Below, one piece after another: positions 24,699 through 36,800 of a DNA stretch of 64,000 bases (positions are counted from its first letter, which is position 1; each line of letters opens with the position of its first letter). The stretch is from positions 625,965 through 689,964 of the forward strand of contig MEHQ01001881.1 of NCBI GenBank assembly GCA_008828725.1, read 5' to 3'. This stretch comes from Saccharina japonica (taxonomy: Eukaryota; Sar; Phaeophyceae; Laminariales; Laminariaceae). The notes beneath the pieces are model-generated. The model was given only the letters and a program-made list of their open reading frames with translations, was not told the origin of the DNA and made no database searches. The translations under genes and the position numbers were made by a program.

Positions 24699-25677
24699 AA
24701 CGAGACTTACATCGATCTTCTCCTTGTGTCTTCAGCATTGTCTCCACCAAATTTCATGTTGATCGAAAATGACATTTTTTATACGAAATTAGAATGAAAA
24801 AAATGTTGTTTTCGAGTTTTCGCGGATATCTCGGCGAGATCGAGTCGAGAAAAAAAGATGTATATAATTTTTCATATACCATTTTTTTTTGCACAAGCAC
24901 TGGTATGTCACGGTTAGCGCTTCAAATTTGTGTAGCCTAATTCGCAGTGGTTCACGAGATTCGACTTTAGGAAGCTTTGTACGTTTCTTGGCTGGCCCAG
25001 CTCGTACGTGTGTGGTGTCGTTTTCTCTCTTTTTTTTACGCCCCTGGATCGAAGGGAATTTTCATTTATGAGCGAGGTCCCTCGCCCATAAATACAGATT
25101 TTCTGGGATCCTCGATATATTGAGACTGCCGATGCCGATTTCGTTTTTTTTTTTGTGATCGACGGGTGTCACAACTGACAATAGTTTACAGTGAAGAAAA
25201 TTACTGTAAGGGAAGTACATCTCTTACAATTCAAAAACCAATATTTTCGATTTTCATTCTCATCGGAAAGGCAATTCTCAATTAGGAAAACCGGCTGTTA
25301 TGCCTCCTGACAAAGAAAGTAAGTGTGCTGCACGTCGTTAGTGGTGAATATCCTTACATAAATAAATCCTTGGAAAAAATAAACGCATTACGTAAATTAC
25401 TTGCTCCCCAGTGCGTCACCGTGAACCAACCCACCCACCCACCCACCCACCCACCCACCTACCTACCCCCTTTCCCGCTTCCCTCCCAGCAGCCTATTAT
25501 TGTTTTTTTCTATCTTCCAAACGATTGCTTGCTGTTGATATGAGATTGTAACCCAACGTTCACATCATCATTATTTTTGTTTGGTTTAGCCTCGAGCAAC
25601 CCAACCCAACCCAACCCCGAATACTCCGCTCCATGTGTGACTCCACAGTCCAGCAAAACTTCAAGACCGCCCCCGCC

Positions 25678-25885
25678 CCCCAGTCCGCCTCACAGGCGGT
25701 TCGTAGCAGGATGCAGCTCACCCTCCATGCGACTTGCCCAATACCTCACGGCGCTTCGCGCTTGGCGCAAGCAATGTCTGCCTGGTTGGTGAAACCCAAC
25801 GTGCTCCGTCCCGACATTGTAGGGATGAGAGGGTCTATGGTAATACGACCATGGCCGTGCACGACATGAGTACACCCCCCCCCCT
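25678..25885 (+). repeat. Dispersed repeat family F/G, copy with poly-C end
   Basis: This copy starts at the TCCGCCTCACAGGCGGTTCG hairpin and continues through GCAAGCAATGTCTGCCTGGT and ATTGTAGGGATGAGAGGGTC to GACATGAGTACACCCCCCCC. The same order is found at 50653-50857. The C run appears to be the 3' boundary of the unit, because related copies also stop there. Confidence 0.7.
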
Positions 25886-27043
25886 CCCACTCCCCCCGTG
25901 TTATGGCGTTTATATGTTGTGTTCGCTTACTTATGTCCAGCTGAGTTGGCAAAACACACCGCCAATGGTCGTCCTACGAGAACACACACAAACATACTGG
26001 AGGAGGTCAGCCCAGCCCATGGGTGGGTATGGTGTTCCTGCTGTTATTGCATGTCTCCCGTCCCTCAGAAAAGCTCGATCGATTCAGAGGGCAGGCGGTA
26101 CGCGACCGAAAAACCGGAAATAAAAACAAACCTAGCTTCATCCACTTCTCATAGCCCCAGTAGGGATAATACGTATGCGTATCCGTGGCGTCTTACGTTT
26201 TCCTACTCACGGCGCCTTCGAGTCGGGCGACTACTAGTACTACTATACTGTAGTGTCGGAAGGGATCCCGCGACGATGAGCACCGCGAGGAGTGCCCGCC
26301 GCACGCGTACGTGCAGCAGAAACGAGTCGGGGTTCGTGCTCCCAATACCTCGCAGCTTTGCTTTTCATCCTTTGCTCCGGTCACACGTGCTTGTCCAATC
26401 ATACATGCCGACGTTTTCCTGTCACGATGACCCTCAAAGAACGCACTATATCTAGCAGCATCACATCATTCCAGCCTCAAAAGCAACAGCAATCAACACA
26501 GCCAGCCTCGTATCGTGGTCATACCACGCCGAGCGCGACAGCAGAAAATACCAAATCACCACCGCCATTGCGGTTGGTGCGCAGGATGCACGCAACTTCG
26601 ACCTCATCCACACCCCCTACGTACTGCCCCCTAAGCCTGCGCCTCTCCCCCCCCCCACCCCTGCCTGCCGAGCGGCGCCACAAAAAGAAAACAACGTGCG
26701 TGCTCAAATTGTCAAGCTGATGCGCAAAATGCAAACCAACACGCCTGCAGAACACGTCCTCCAGTTGTCAAGCTGATCCACAAAAATGCAGCCCAACAAG
26801 CCTCCGCGACGAAACCCGTTCGTGCATCCAACACCAAAAACACAGACCATTTCCTCCTCGAAGACCCCGAAAAAACTAACGCCAAATATCAACAAGGGCA
26901 AAAGCTAAACGGCGCTCGCTTGCCCGCGCTGTCCACCGCTACGCATGCCGCCCCCCGCCGCCGCTGCCGCCGCCGCCGCCGCCACGGCTGCTACACGTAT
27001 CGCTGCCGCCACGCGTGTGTCGCACGCACGCACGGTGGCTGTT
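25886..27043. other. Intergenic, 3' flank of the CHTOP-like gene
   Basis: No recognised coding motif occurs on either strand. The stretch contains simple C-rich runs and several open frames of 60-185 codons without family resemblance. The part nearest 27044 should include the 3' UTR of the minus-strand CHTOP-like gene. Confidence 0.45.
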
Positions 27044-27573
27044 TTAGATGTCAGGGTCAACCCCTGCGACAGGGGCCGCTGCTTCCGGCGTATCAGAATC
27101 CATCTTGTCGCCCGCAGCCGCGTCCCCGTTTGTCTTCGGCGTGTCGGCCTTGCTCCAGTAGCTGTCGAGCCCTCTGTCCATAGACGCCACCTTCGGGTCG
27201 GGGCCCTTACCCGCTTTGAACCAGTCTGTTTTTTTTTTCGGCGCGAGAAAAAAAAAAAAAAAAAAAAAAAATAGGGAGGGGGCGGGGGATACCAAGGACA
27301 CAAAAAGCGGACGAGGTACGCCGGAAAAGGGGGGAGGGAGGGGGGCGGGGGTTAGAAAGTGGGGTGCTGTGAGGTCGAGGAGACACGCCAATAAAGCCTG
27401 CTGTTAAAAGAGTGCCAGTGCACCTCAGCTGCTACATATATACCACAGTCGCGAGGCAAGTTTCAGTCGAGATTGGGCGCACCTGAAACTGACGGTCGAG
27501 GCAAGTACCAACGGAACGCACTTCAAGCATCTGCCACGGCACAAAAACCGTTACACCACCCCCAACAACATCA

Positions 27574-27660
<87 letters not shown>

Positions 27661-30600
27661 AGCAGCAGCCAAAGAGTCACCATTTACGCCGCATACATAC
27701 AGTACGCCTCCCCGAAACGGCTTAACCCCTTAAGAACTGGTCCCACATATTTGGGGACACACTACTTGGAATTAGTGTGGATTTATTTTTCAGTTCTGAA
27801 TGGCTCCAACACTACTGTTACATGCATGGCGAAACACGGCGGAAACACGTGGGCAGAGAGGAGCGGGCGAGGACTTCGCCAGAAAAAAAGCGGAGCGCTT
27901 GCAGGTGCGATTTGTCTTCGCCGCTCCATATAGCCCCGCCGCAACAAAGCGCCTCCGACACCAGCAACAAAGCCTCAGGACGTCCGCCGCCAGGGCAGAA
28001 AAATGATGCCTCCAAGAAACCCACAAAACCCGGGGTGAATCCTCCTTCCACCCTCTCCCCCAGATGCTGCGTAGGTAAGAAGTCAAGCAACTACCGAAAT
28101 AACAACGAAAAAAACTGATTTCTTCCCTCCTCGGTAAGAAATCCCGGATTTTTTTTTTCGCCGAGAACGCCAAACGCGGAAGGAAAACCCGTCTTACAGC
28201 GAGAGGTGGTGGTCGGCGCGTCGCTCGGAACCGCTTTCGGTTTGTACGCTACGGGCTCAGTCCAGACGAGCATGGTAAGGGTGGAGCCCCCCCCCCCCCC
28301 CCCCCCGGTCACGTCGACGAAACAAACCATCCGAGGTCCCCTACGGGCACCGTAGGAGCTGAAACCAAACTCCACACAGCTGCAACCAAACTTCACGAAG
28401 CTGCAACCACACTCCCGCGAAGCTGCAACCAAAGGTCACATGAGCTGGCACGCTGTGAAACGGTCTGGTCTCTCCAGCAGACGGGCCTCGGAACTGTTGT
28501 TTCATGGGGGGGGAGTCTGGCAAAACGTAAACCTCCTAAAAAAAGGTCCTTTGCCTTTGTGACGCGCGGCACACGCCGCTGCCTGCGTCAAGTCTTCCTC
28601 GCGCGCAGCATCGCAACCGGAGGGAGAGATGCACCACCGGGCATGCACAACAACACGCCTTCCAAGACAGGCCCATACTACCGTAGTATCATACATAGCC
28701 ACGCGAGGGATCGCAGCACACCGGCGACCGACACTGACACCGGTCTAAGCGCACGCCCCTCCCCCAATTCTCCCGCCGCTTTGAAAGGAACAAAGGAAGG
28801 GGGGGTGCAGACACAGCAGTGGCAAGATCACGGCGGAGTTCCTGGCGCTTTCCGAGGAAATACGAGGGTGCTTCGATTCGAGAATGGCGCGCCTGATAGC
28901 CTCCGCGCTCGTGCTCCGCGTACTGAAATAACGCGGGGCGTGACAGCTCGAATGGGCACTGCCGCCCGCAGCGGCGGCGGTTCACACCATCGCCGCTGTC
29001 CTCGGGCGCAGGGAATTTTCGGGGGCTTGAGGCGCGAACGTTGATGAAGAACAACGTCCTCTCATGGCTCCCTCTCCCCATGTACCCGCTGTAGGTGTCT
29101 GCAGGTGTCTTTTGCATCACACTGCGCCGCCGCTATCGCGACGATGATGGCGTGGCGTTACGCAAGGAAAGCACCAAGTCGACAACGATATGACGTGATT
29201 GCGTTGCCCGTCACGAAGAAAGGACTATAAAACAAAAAGAAGAACAAGGAGGAGAGGAAGAGGGGGAGGTAGAAGAAGACGAGTCGGAAGCAAAACCAGG
29301 TGGAGTCGGATAGCCCGCCCCACCCTCGTCCTTTCCACCTCCTTCCTTTTCATTTATTTCCTTTCCTTTCCTTTCATTTTCCTTTCCTTTTCCTTTCCTT
29401 TCCTTTCTCCCTCATGCCTTTCCGGTTGAGCCACACGCCCATAGAAAGCGGCGACCGCTTCAGCGAATCGCCGCCTGCCGCGGCGGCGCATCCGCCCCCT
29501 TCCCTCTCCGACGGAGGTCAGTCAGTCAGAGCCTGCTCACATTCGTCGAGGCCTTCGTCCAAGTTCGTCGTCTTCGCCGGCTGTGTTGACGACTTGTTCC
29601 CGCGCCCGCCCGTTCTACCCCCTCCGCGCCCAGCGCTACCAACTCCACGACCGCCAGCGCGGCCACCAGCATTCATGTTTCCACGGCCACCGACCCCACC
29701 GGCACCACGGCCGGGGCCGCGCCCGGGGCCACGGCCGGGACCACGTCCGGGGCCACGTCCGGGGCCGCGTCCGGCGGGTGCTCCCCGTCCGGCGGGTACT
29801 CCCCGTCCTCCGGGTAGTCTCTGGTTGTTTGTGCGGGGCGGCATGCCTCCGGGCCTCTGCATCTGTGTGCGCGTGTGTCGTTGTTGTCGTAGTTGTTGTC
29901 GTGGTCGTAGTAATCGTAGTGGTCGGTCGGTCGGTCGGTCGGTCGGTCGTAGTAGGGGGAAGATGAGGAAGAGGCAAACGAGTTTCGAGGGAAGAAGGGG
30001 AAGGGCAACGTGGGGACGGCGGCGGAGCTTGGTCGGTCGGTGTTACTGCTGTGGTACGGGTGGAGCTCGGGTGATAGGTTTTTGCGGGGGCGGGGGCGTG
30101 CAACAGTACAGTATGTGGGGGCATGGTGCGCTTTGGGATACCTAAGGGTGTCCCGAGGCATCCAACCCTGTACCAATATTCCTGTGCGAAAAAGCACTAT
30201 TACTACTACCGGCATTAATTATACTATTACGGGAGACCATAGTAAATAGGACCTACCGTAAACACAAAACCTAAATATTTACAATTTTTTACCAACAATA
30301 TTTGGTCCTATTTACTATGGTCCCCCGTAATACTACTGTAGAACTGCTGCTACTGCTTTTACTAGTCTAGTGTAAAGTAGAAATGCCGACTGCCATATAC
30401 CCCAACTCTACTCCACTTCTTCTCTTTCATGGTGAATATGCCGCCAGGTGTACCCAGTACGTATCACATGACAAAAACGCAAATCAAAGCCGACCACAGC
30501 GTCGTCCCGACGAACTTGAAAAGAGCAAAAAAAAAAAAACGGCAGCGGGTTGTCCTGGCGGCTAATAAGTCATAACTTACCCTGCCACCTCCCACCATCT

Positions 30601-31153
30601 GGGTCCGTCCCCGTCCCCTCCCCTGCACGTAGTTGTTGTTTTGGCGCGGCGGCGGTAGCTGCCTAGGAGCCACCATCTTCAACTGCGCGGCGCGCATGGC
30701 CGGCTTGGGGTTGGTCATGCCTTGACGGCGTGCCTGTGGCGGGGAGAATGGTCGACAAAGGTGTGGTATTAGACACCATTCACGCGTAAATATAGCATCC
30801 CGATAAGAGCCGCTGTGGTACGTGGCGGTTGCCTGCGGGCGATGCGATATGTGACTGCCTTCCGGCACTATTAGCCTATAAAGAATGCATACCTGGCACC
30901 AGGGACGTACCATAGTGTGGTAAATATGACCAATTTTTGAGGGCGATGCGATCTGTGACTTGCCTTCTGGCACTATTAGCCTATAAATAATGCATACCTG
31001 GGATATACCTGGGACGTATATATCATGGTCATAGGTAAATATGACCACCAACTTTTTTAGTACAGCAGCAAGATAGTGACTCACGTCAAACTGTGTCTGG
31101 CGGCCGACCTTGCGGCGGACATCGACGTCATCTCGCCGCTGGGAAGCCCCCAT
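27044..31153 (-). CDS. CHTOP: CHTOP/FOP-like mRNA-export adaptor
   Basis: Four minus-strand exons, 31153-31085, 30733-30581, 29862-29541 and 27225-27044 (stop TAA), join into 726 nt, or 241 residues; human CHTOP has about 248. The chain starts MGASQRRDDVDVRRKVGRQT and continues with RQGMTNPKPAMRAAQLK. Exon 3 is an Arg/Gly-rich block of GRGPGRGPGRG repeats, a likely arginine-methylation target. The last junction rebuilds a Tyr codon (T|AC), giving TNLDEGLDEYWFKAGK, followed by MDRGLDSYWSKADTPK. This paired LDxxLDxYW/M motif is the C-terminal duplication (FOP_dup) that defines the CHTOP family, known to bind TREX components and arginine methyltransferase. The acceptor of exon 4 is unusual: the intron ends with a long T run followed by ten A before CAG. 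Antisense frames across the RGG exon are shadows. Intron lengths are 351, 718 and 2,315 bp. The family call rests mainly on the C-terminal repeat. Confidence 0.85.
27576..27659 (+). repeat. 84-base A homopolymer in CHTOP intron 3
   Basis: An uninterrupted A run of 84 bases on the plus strand (T on the transcribed strand). It could be the poly(A) tail of an inserted retroposon whose body would lie to the left (about 27410-27575), but no body is recognised. Such length is also prone to assembly error. Confidence 0.9.
27722..27802. mobile_element. MITE family C, copy 2 (inverted)
   Basis: It begins TTAACCCCTTAAGAACTGG, has TTGGAATTAGTGTGG inside, and ends CAGTTCTGAATGG. This is the 16567-16653 element on the opposite strand, with its far end slightly shortened. 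It lies in CHTOP intron 3. Confidence 0.65.
29920..29951 (+). repeat. GGTC microsatellite in CHTOP intron 2
   Basis: About seven tandem GGTC units lie immediately upstream (in transcript order) of exon 3. Several other simple repeats of 4-5 bases (CCTTT at 29350-29410, AACCC at 25600-25617) occur nearby. Confidence 0.8.
30227..30330. mobile_element. MITE family A, copy 2
   Basis: A 104-bp palindromic element with ends TTACGGGAGACCATAGTAAA and the inverted TTTACTATGGTCCCCCGTAA, flanked by TA at 30225-30226 and 30331-30332. It is in reverse orientation to copy 1 at 12376-12493. It lies in CHTOP intron 2. Confidence 0.85.
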
Positions 31154-33838
31154 GTTGTAAACTGTAGACGGAAAACAGAGGCAACAAGAAAACGGGGGCA
31201 GGACACAGGACGGAGGAGAAAAAAAAAGGCAGGGAGTCAACGTAGGCAGTACGTAAGGGAAAGCAGTAAAGACAGGCGGTATGTCCGGCCGGCAACGATA
31301 AGCGCCAAATTCGTGAATTTCAACGTCAGGTAACATCCTCGGGTATTTACGTACGGCATTGTTGCGCGTTGTGACGCAAAGACAGCATTTGGGGTGGGGG
31401 GTGGAAATGTGAGGGTTCTCCACAATAATCCGGTCGCATCGAAGCCGTGCACGTCTGGACATGTGCATTCCTGAGGGTAAGGAGAACCAGGTGCATGTAT
31501 ACCAAGTAAGGAGGGCCTGGTCTGGAGTACAGACTAGGGAATTCGCATCCGTGATCACAAGAAGGCAAATTCCCCGTCTTTCCCTCGTATCTCTTCCCTC
31601 TCTCGTAGAGGTAAGACTCTGCGGGTACCAGCCAGAAACGGGTACCCGCTATATTTTGGAGCCCGGATCCTACCCTACCCGCAGGGTAATGTCATTGTGA
31701 CGACCGGGTACCCAGGATATTTATTTCTATGTTTTTCTCCCTGCTTCAGTGCCACGAAGACACAACAAACAAGCATGAAAGAAAATGAGTAATACATGGT
31801 TATGGTTTCTCGCAAAGAAGAGTTTACCCACACCTACACCCCTAAACTCAGCAGGAGCCCGGGGCCAGCATCGCTGCACACCCGGCTAGATAGATGGATT
31901 CGCAGAAGCACACTACTGTAGGATAGGCAAAGCCTTCACCGTTGAGTGTGTGTTGGTGTGCACGAGATTTGTGATAATGTGAGGTTCAAACATGTCCTAC
32001 CGTAGAGATATCTGAGAGGGATAATGAACGGGGGATACAACAAATACCCGCGGGTACCCTGGGTACCCGCAAAACCCGCGGGTACCCGTGACGCCCTTGC
32101 CCGCACGCTCCGAAAAACTTCACAAAACCTCGTGATGGACTCGCCGTTGAGTGTGTGTTATTAACATGGTATGTACGAGTGTGTGTTTTATAGTGTGTTT
32201 TAAAAAGGGTTTCCAAGAGATACTGTACAGGCATAATGAACCGGGAATACAACGTACGAAAACCCGCAGGTACCCGGTTTCCGACGGCGCCATTACCCGC
32301 AGGCACCGAAAACCCGGGGGGTTTGAGCTCGGACCCTACCCGTCAAACGGGTAGGACCCGCCCGGATACCCGGGTAATTAAAATCAGGATCCTACCTCTG
32401 ATCTCTCGTTTACTCATTGCTTCAGTCGTGAAGCTTTTCCGTTGAAAATACATTACTACCATGCTATATGGGATGGCGTGTTGTCGGACGTCCGTAAGCT
32501 TCTCGTACGTATACACACGTACACGTTTCAAAGTTCCAATAAACTGGTATTAAATGCACTGCTGTGAACGACTGGTTTTATACAGGAAACAGTACCGGCA
32601 GTAGAATATACGTACTGGGCCGTGCACGTACGTAGGACAGAGTACCGGAATATACGCCGTAAATAATGGTATTATTAAAAATAGTTTGTTGCATTAATTG
32701 TGCACAGCAGGGCCAGTACGTGGACACAGCAGTAAACGAGTACCAGGTATGTACTGCTGTAGTACTTGTAGACAAAAAGTGCTCAGGAGAGAGTATCGAC
32801 AGGGTAGACGGTATATAGACGGAGTACGTACCTCGTAGATAAGACGAGACAGCACAACAGACGAGACATTCCGCCCAGTCCAGATGGCCCAATCCCGAGA
32901 TCTTTCCGAATTTCCGCTTTTTTAGTCAGCCATTCGGCACATTATCGTAACATTTTCAATTTTCGTCCCATTTTCGTCCCATTTTTCCCATTTTTTTCCC
33001 CCTCTCCAAGCGGACGGAAACGGGGTTCATTCGTACGTCTACCCAAGGCACAGTGGCGCAAATGACGCACACTGTACCGAATATACCTCGGGGCAGCCGT
33101 GGGCATCTCCTTGGCGATGCACTGGATGCAAACATACAACACACAGGGGGCAGACTTTGCCATCGTAAGCATCGCCCGTCTGTTGAAAGCGCAAAAAAAA
33201 ACGCAAACATAATAACAAAAACACAGCTATGATATCGCGGAACGGGTGGTATCGCTGAAAAATACTGCGGTTATGTCACCTGGTTTTACGATTACACGCT
33301 TCGCCTCCATCTGATCGAATCTGTCCGAGAGAGTCATGGCCAAAAACCTGGGAACGAGGGGAGAGGGAGAGGCCGCGGGAATGCAACGGGGCGGGGCAGC
33401 GGTCAAATTGCGTCTCCTCTTATCTCCATCGTAGCCTCCAAACCATCCGAAAAAAACTGTAGATTGAGAGGGTTTGCAATCGATCGCTCGTTTCATTGTC
33501 GCGACTTTGCACCCAGAAAAATTAATGGTTTGCGCAATAGCACAGACCCCGCTGCCACTCACGGTTGAAGCTCACGCCGGTCTCGCAAATGCTGCTGTGC
33601 TGAGACGTTACGGTGCCAACTAGCCTTGGAAACGGAGTAGCAGACGGCGAGCAGTAGTGGGACATACTTTTGGTGTACTTTCTCGGGGTTTTTACTGTGA
33701 GAACCCCGACAACAAAACGCCTTTCTGGTGGTGAGGTCTACCCAACTTGTGGCAAAATCAAGGCAACGCGGCAACAACGGCAACACCGAGTAGGGGCAAC
33801 CCAATCAGGGTCGGATTGGGACATTCAAGGAGACCACA
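31154..33838. promoter_or_regulatory. Divergent intergenic region, CHTOP-like / RBM26-27-like
   Basis: These 2,685 bases separate two start codons pointing away from each other, so both promoters should lie within. About a third of it (31612-32430) is occupied by a GGGTACCC-rich repeat cluster. No family is recognised in open frames at 33227-33562 (-) or elsewhere. No clear TATA box was seen. Confidence 0.45.
31612..32430. repeat. GGGTACCC/CCCGCGGG palindrome-rich repeat cluster
   Basis: GGGTACC and ACCCGC-type palindromes recur at 31622, 31637, 31707, 32050-32090, 32263-32275 and 32358-32374. Two imperfect direct repeats of about 110 bp are seen: 31938-32045 and 32139-32253, each running from CGTTGAGTGTGTGTT through ATAATGAACSGGGRATACAAC to ACCCGC. 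It may be two nested or tandem copies of an inverted-repeat element; ends and target site are not resolved. Confidence 0.6.
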
Positions 33839-36800
33839 ATGAACAAAAATTCCAGGAAGAAGCTCAAGACGTGGCTCCGCAAGAGCCTCGCCAACCACCC
33901 CGAGAATGACAACGGACTTGTCGCCTATGTGGAGGCTATCGTGGGGGATGCCGAAGGACCGGTGCGTTCTTTCCGTGTAGTCATTGTTCGCGTTGCTTTC
34001 CTTGAGGATCAATGCTATTGCCTCGGTGCAGACTTTGGACTGACTACTCGCAATAACTTGAGAAGTATATGCCAGTTGGAAATGCGTCAGGTTGGCTCAG
34101 CAACTCGGGTCTATGGCGTTGCGTCAAATTCCCCATCATACCGTTGGGCTTGGACCCGAAGACCAAATACTCGTAGAAAACACCTGAGATGTGTGCGTTT
34201 CTCCACACGCCATCATTTGGGTTTTGGGTACTCTGTACCTGGTATATTAACGAGTAGCCTTTCATACACAGCAATTCGCAGTTTCCAATCTGTCCTGTTT
34301 GCCCAGTTTCAACACAGCCAACCCCACCCGAGCAGCGCAGATACAGGATGACAGGTGCAAAAGTCGAGTGTCGGTATCTCATTCAGCTTTTCTCCGCTTG
34401 GTGCATTGATTCGGGTCTCCACTCCACAAGCACGCCACACTCGCCCAATTATCGATGCCTGAGATAGTCCCGCCACAAGGCGAAACCGTGGTTTATTATT
34501 GGCAACTGGCGACACAAGGCTCACTCTAAACTCTAAACACGGCAACACACACGCAACATCAACACAGCAGCAGCAGCAGCAAATACACCAGCAGTACGAG
34601 GTAGCAGCAGCAGCGGCACGAGTCCAGCAGTACGAGGTAGCAGCAGCAGCGGCACGAGTAGCACACAACAGCAAGTCAACGCCACGAGGCGGAGATAGGT
34701 CTGTTCGATATTATAGCGTTTTCGTATCATAGCGTGGAGCTCATCTTACAGCCTATTCCTGCGTCTCTACGAACATACATATCATACGAGATGAGAAGGG
34801 CCTGCATCCCCTCGCCGCTAACGTACAGCGGGACCTGGTTCCTTATACCTGGTACAGCAGCAGTGTACCAGGTACACAGCAGTGGGTACCCCGAGTTCAT
34901 CATAGCGCCCAGCGTTCGGTCAAATAGGTATGTCCCGCCTACACTACAACCTACCTGGTACCTGGTACATTTCCCACTACAGACAAGAGCGTTTTACGCC
35001 TGGTTTGGCTTGTCACGGGGCGCTCTTAACTCGCGGTACCCACTGCAGAACTGTACCAAGTACTGGTATCACATACTACTGCTGCACCAGGTACTGGTGT
35101 CACATACCGTCACACGTATCGGTACAGCAGTATCTGCAATTACTACGACGTAGAGTTGTGAGTTGGATGACTAAAAGTCGCCAGCTACAGTAGGTGCTGT
35201 AGTTGGCTAGTTACTCCAGCAGTTGCCAACTATCCGATGTGGTGGAAATCGAGTGTATAATAAGTCGACACTCGTGGTAGCGTTTACTGACTGATCAATA
35301 TTTTTAGCCTACGACGACCTTGCCCTACGAACAATGGCGTCGTCGGCAGGACGTGAGATTTTAAAGAGTGAGGTCTGTGGTTCGATCATCACCTTTATTC
35401 CACAAAAAAGGGAATATCTCATGTTCAAGAACCTGTACGTAAAACTCACTCACTTACTGTAGAAAACACCGAAAAAGGAACGATGAGAGAGCAATGCGAT
35501 CATTCCGGTACCGAGAAAGTCGGAGAAAATTGGATACTGAAGAGTCTCATCGGGGTTCCTGATTCCTGAGATGTAAGTCAGGTTTTAGTCGGGGAGAATG
35601 TGGTGGGAATCGAGTTTATATAGGTCGAAACTCGTGGTAGCGTTTGTTGATCAACGTTTTTAGTCGCCCATTCTGCGCTCCGCGGGCGGCTATACGCCGC
35701 CCGCTATGCTCGCCCAAGGAAGTAAATCAGACGAATATCCGCTCGCTACTCTCGCCCAAGGAAGTAAATCAGACGAAGGTGGAATCAGATAGAAGACACG
35801 TTGTTGAATTGGTGCAGTGCGACTTGCAAATGCCAAGAGGTCTTGCGTGCAGGAAGAAAACCGTCTCGATCCGTCTAATAAGGCGTGTTATCACCGGTCG
35901 CGGATGCTGCTGCGTGCGTGCACAAAGCAAAAAGTTTGAAAAAACATAAATTGGTGAGGCTGTCGCATTTCGGGCGAGAGGTCCAGACACAGTTGATCAG
36001 CGTCTCTCAGCCTTCGCAATGGTCACTCTCAGAGCAATGATGCATACAGCCTCGGAGATTTGGTGCCATCTCGTTCCGTGTGTGTAAGGCGAGTTATCAT
36101 CGGCCGCGCATGATGCTGCGTGCGCAAAGCACCTCTCCTTTTTTTTGGATGAATCGAAGAAATGAATCGAAGAAACAACGAAGAAAAATAATTCCCGGAC
36201 CGATCCGGAAAACGCCATTTTCCCGTCGGCTGAGAGTAGGCTGAGAGTAGGCTGAGGAAGTGTCAAGGCTGGCCTCCGAAGTGGGGGAGACACTTGCATT
36301 AATGTTCATGTATGTACAGACATGTGTACAGCAGTATTAATATAGTGCAAGGTACACGCTTCGTACCCTCGTGTAATCTACGTCTTACACCCCCCGCTGG
36401 GTACCTCCAGACTAGCTCCAGACCACGTTTTGATACCTATTGCACTGCTGTCCAGGTAGTTCCTGCTACCCCACCTGGTATTTCTGTCGAGAAATTTATC
36501 CGCTGGTCTTGAGGGCTCTCACCTCTCATCCGCGCGATGCGATAGTGCCGTGTGTGACTCAAAATCGGGACATACATGCGTGGTAATTACACATATACCC
36601 GGTGTAGAATGACACTGGCGTGACAAAAATGACCAATGACACTATCAATAATACACTTACGTACGAGTACGTACCAGCTATATACCAGGTATTTACCATT
36701 TACCTTTGGTAACATCAGATAAGACAACATGGCACATCTGCGCCCGTGTTTACGAAAAACCCGCCTTGACCAACATATCATACTGCTGCACTGGTTTTCG

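Larger units (their letters stand above)
22837..25297. mobile_element. Composite element with about 50-bp terminal inverted repeats
   Basis: The left end (22837 onward) reads CAGCCG then, after a 7-base insertion, TTTTCCTAATTGAGAATTGC and CTTTCCGATGAGAATG. The right end (25297 backward) reads the same sequence on the other strand. The interior spans about 2.4 kb and contains the assembly gap, a GC-rich block (about 24050-24560), a family F repeat, degenerate tandem repeats (23735-23990) and two hairpins of the form ATTTATGRGCGAGG/CCTCGCCC (23052-23085 and 25063-25097). No intact transposase is visible. No target duplication is obvious, so the exact ends are tentative. The interior probably holds nested insertions. 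Confidence 0.55.

Noticed and set aside
25424-25460. Telomere-like CCCA/CCCAA repeats
   Set aside because: Short internal microsatellites (CCCA and CCCAA units) without a terminal position or the canonical plant-type or TTAGGG-type telomere unit in number.
27576-27659. Processed-retrogene poly(A) tail
   Set aside because: No coding body or target duplication was found next to the A84 run, so the origin is left open.
29300-30145. 281-codon plus-strand frame opposite CHTOP exon 3
   Set aside because: It is the complement of the GRGPGRG repeat and intron sequence. The minus-strand model has splice continuity and the FOP duplication.
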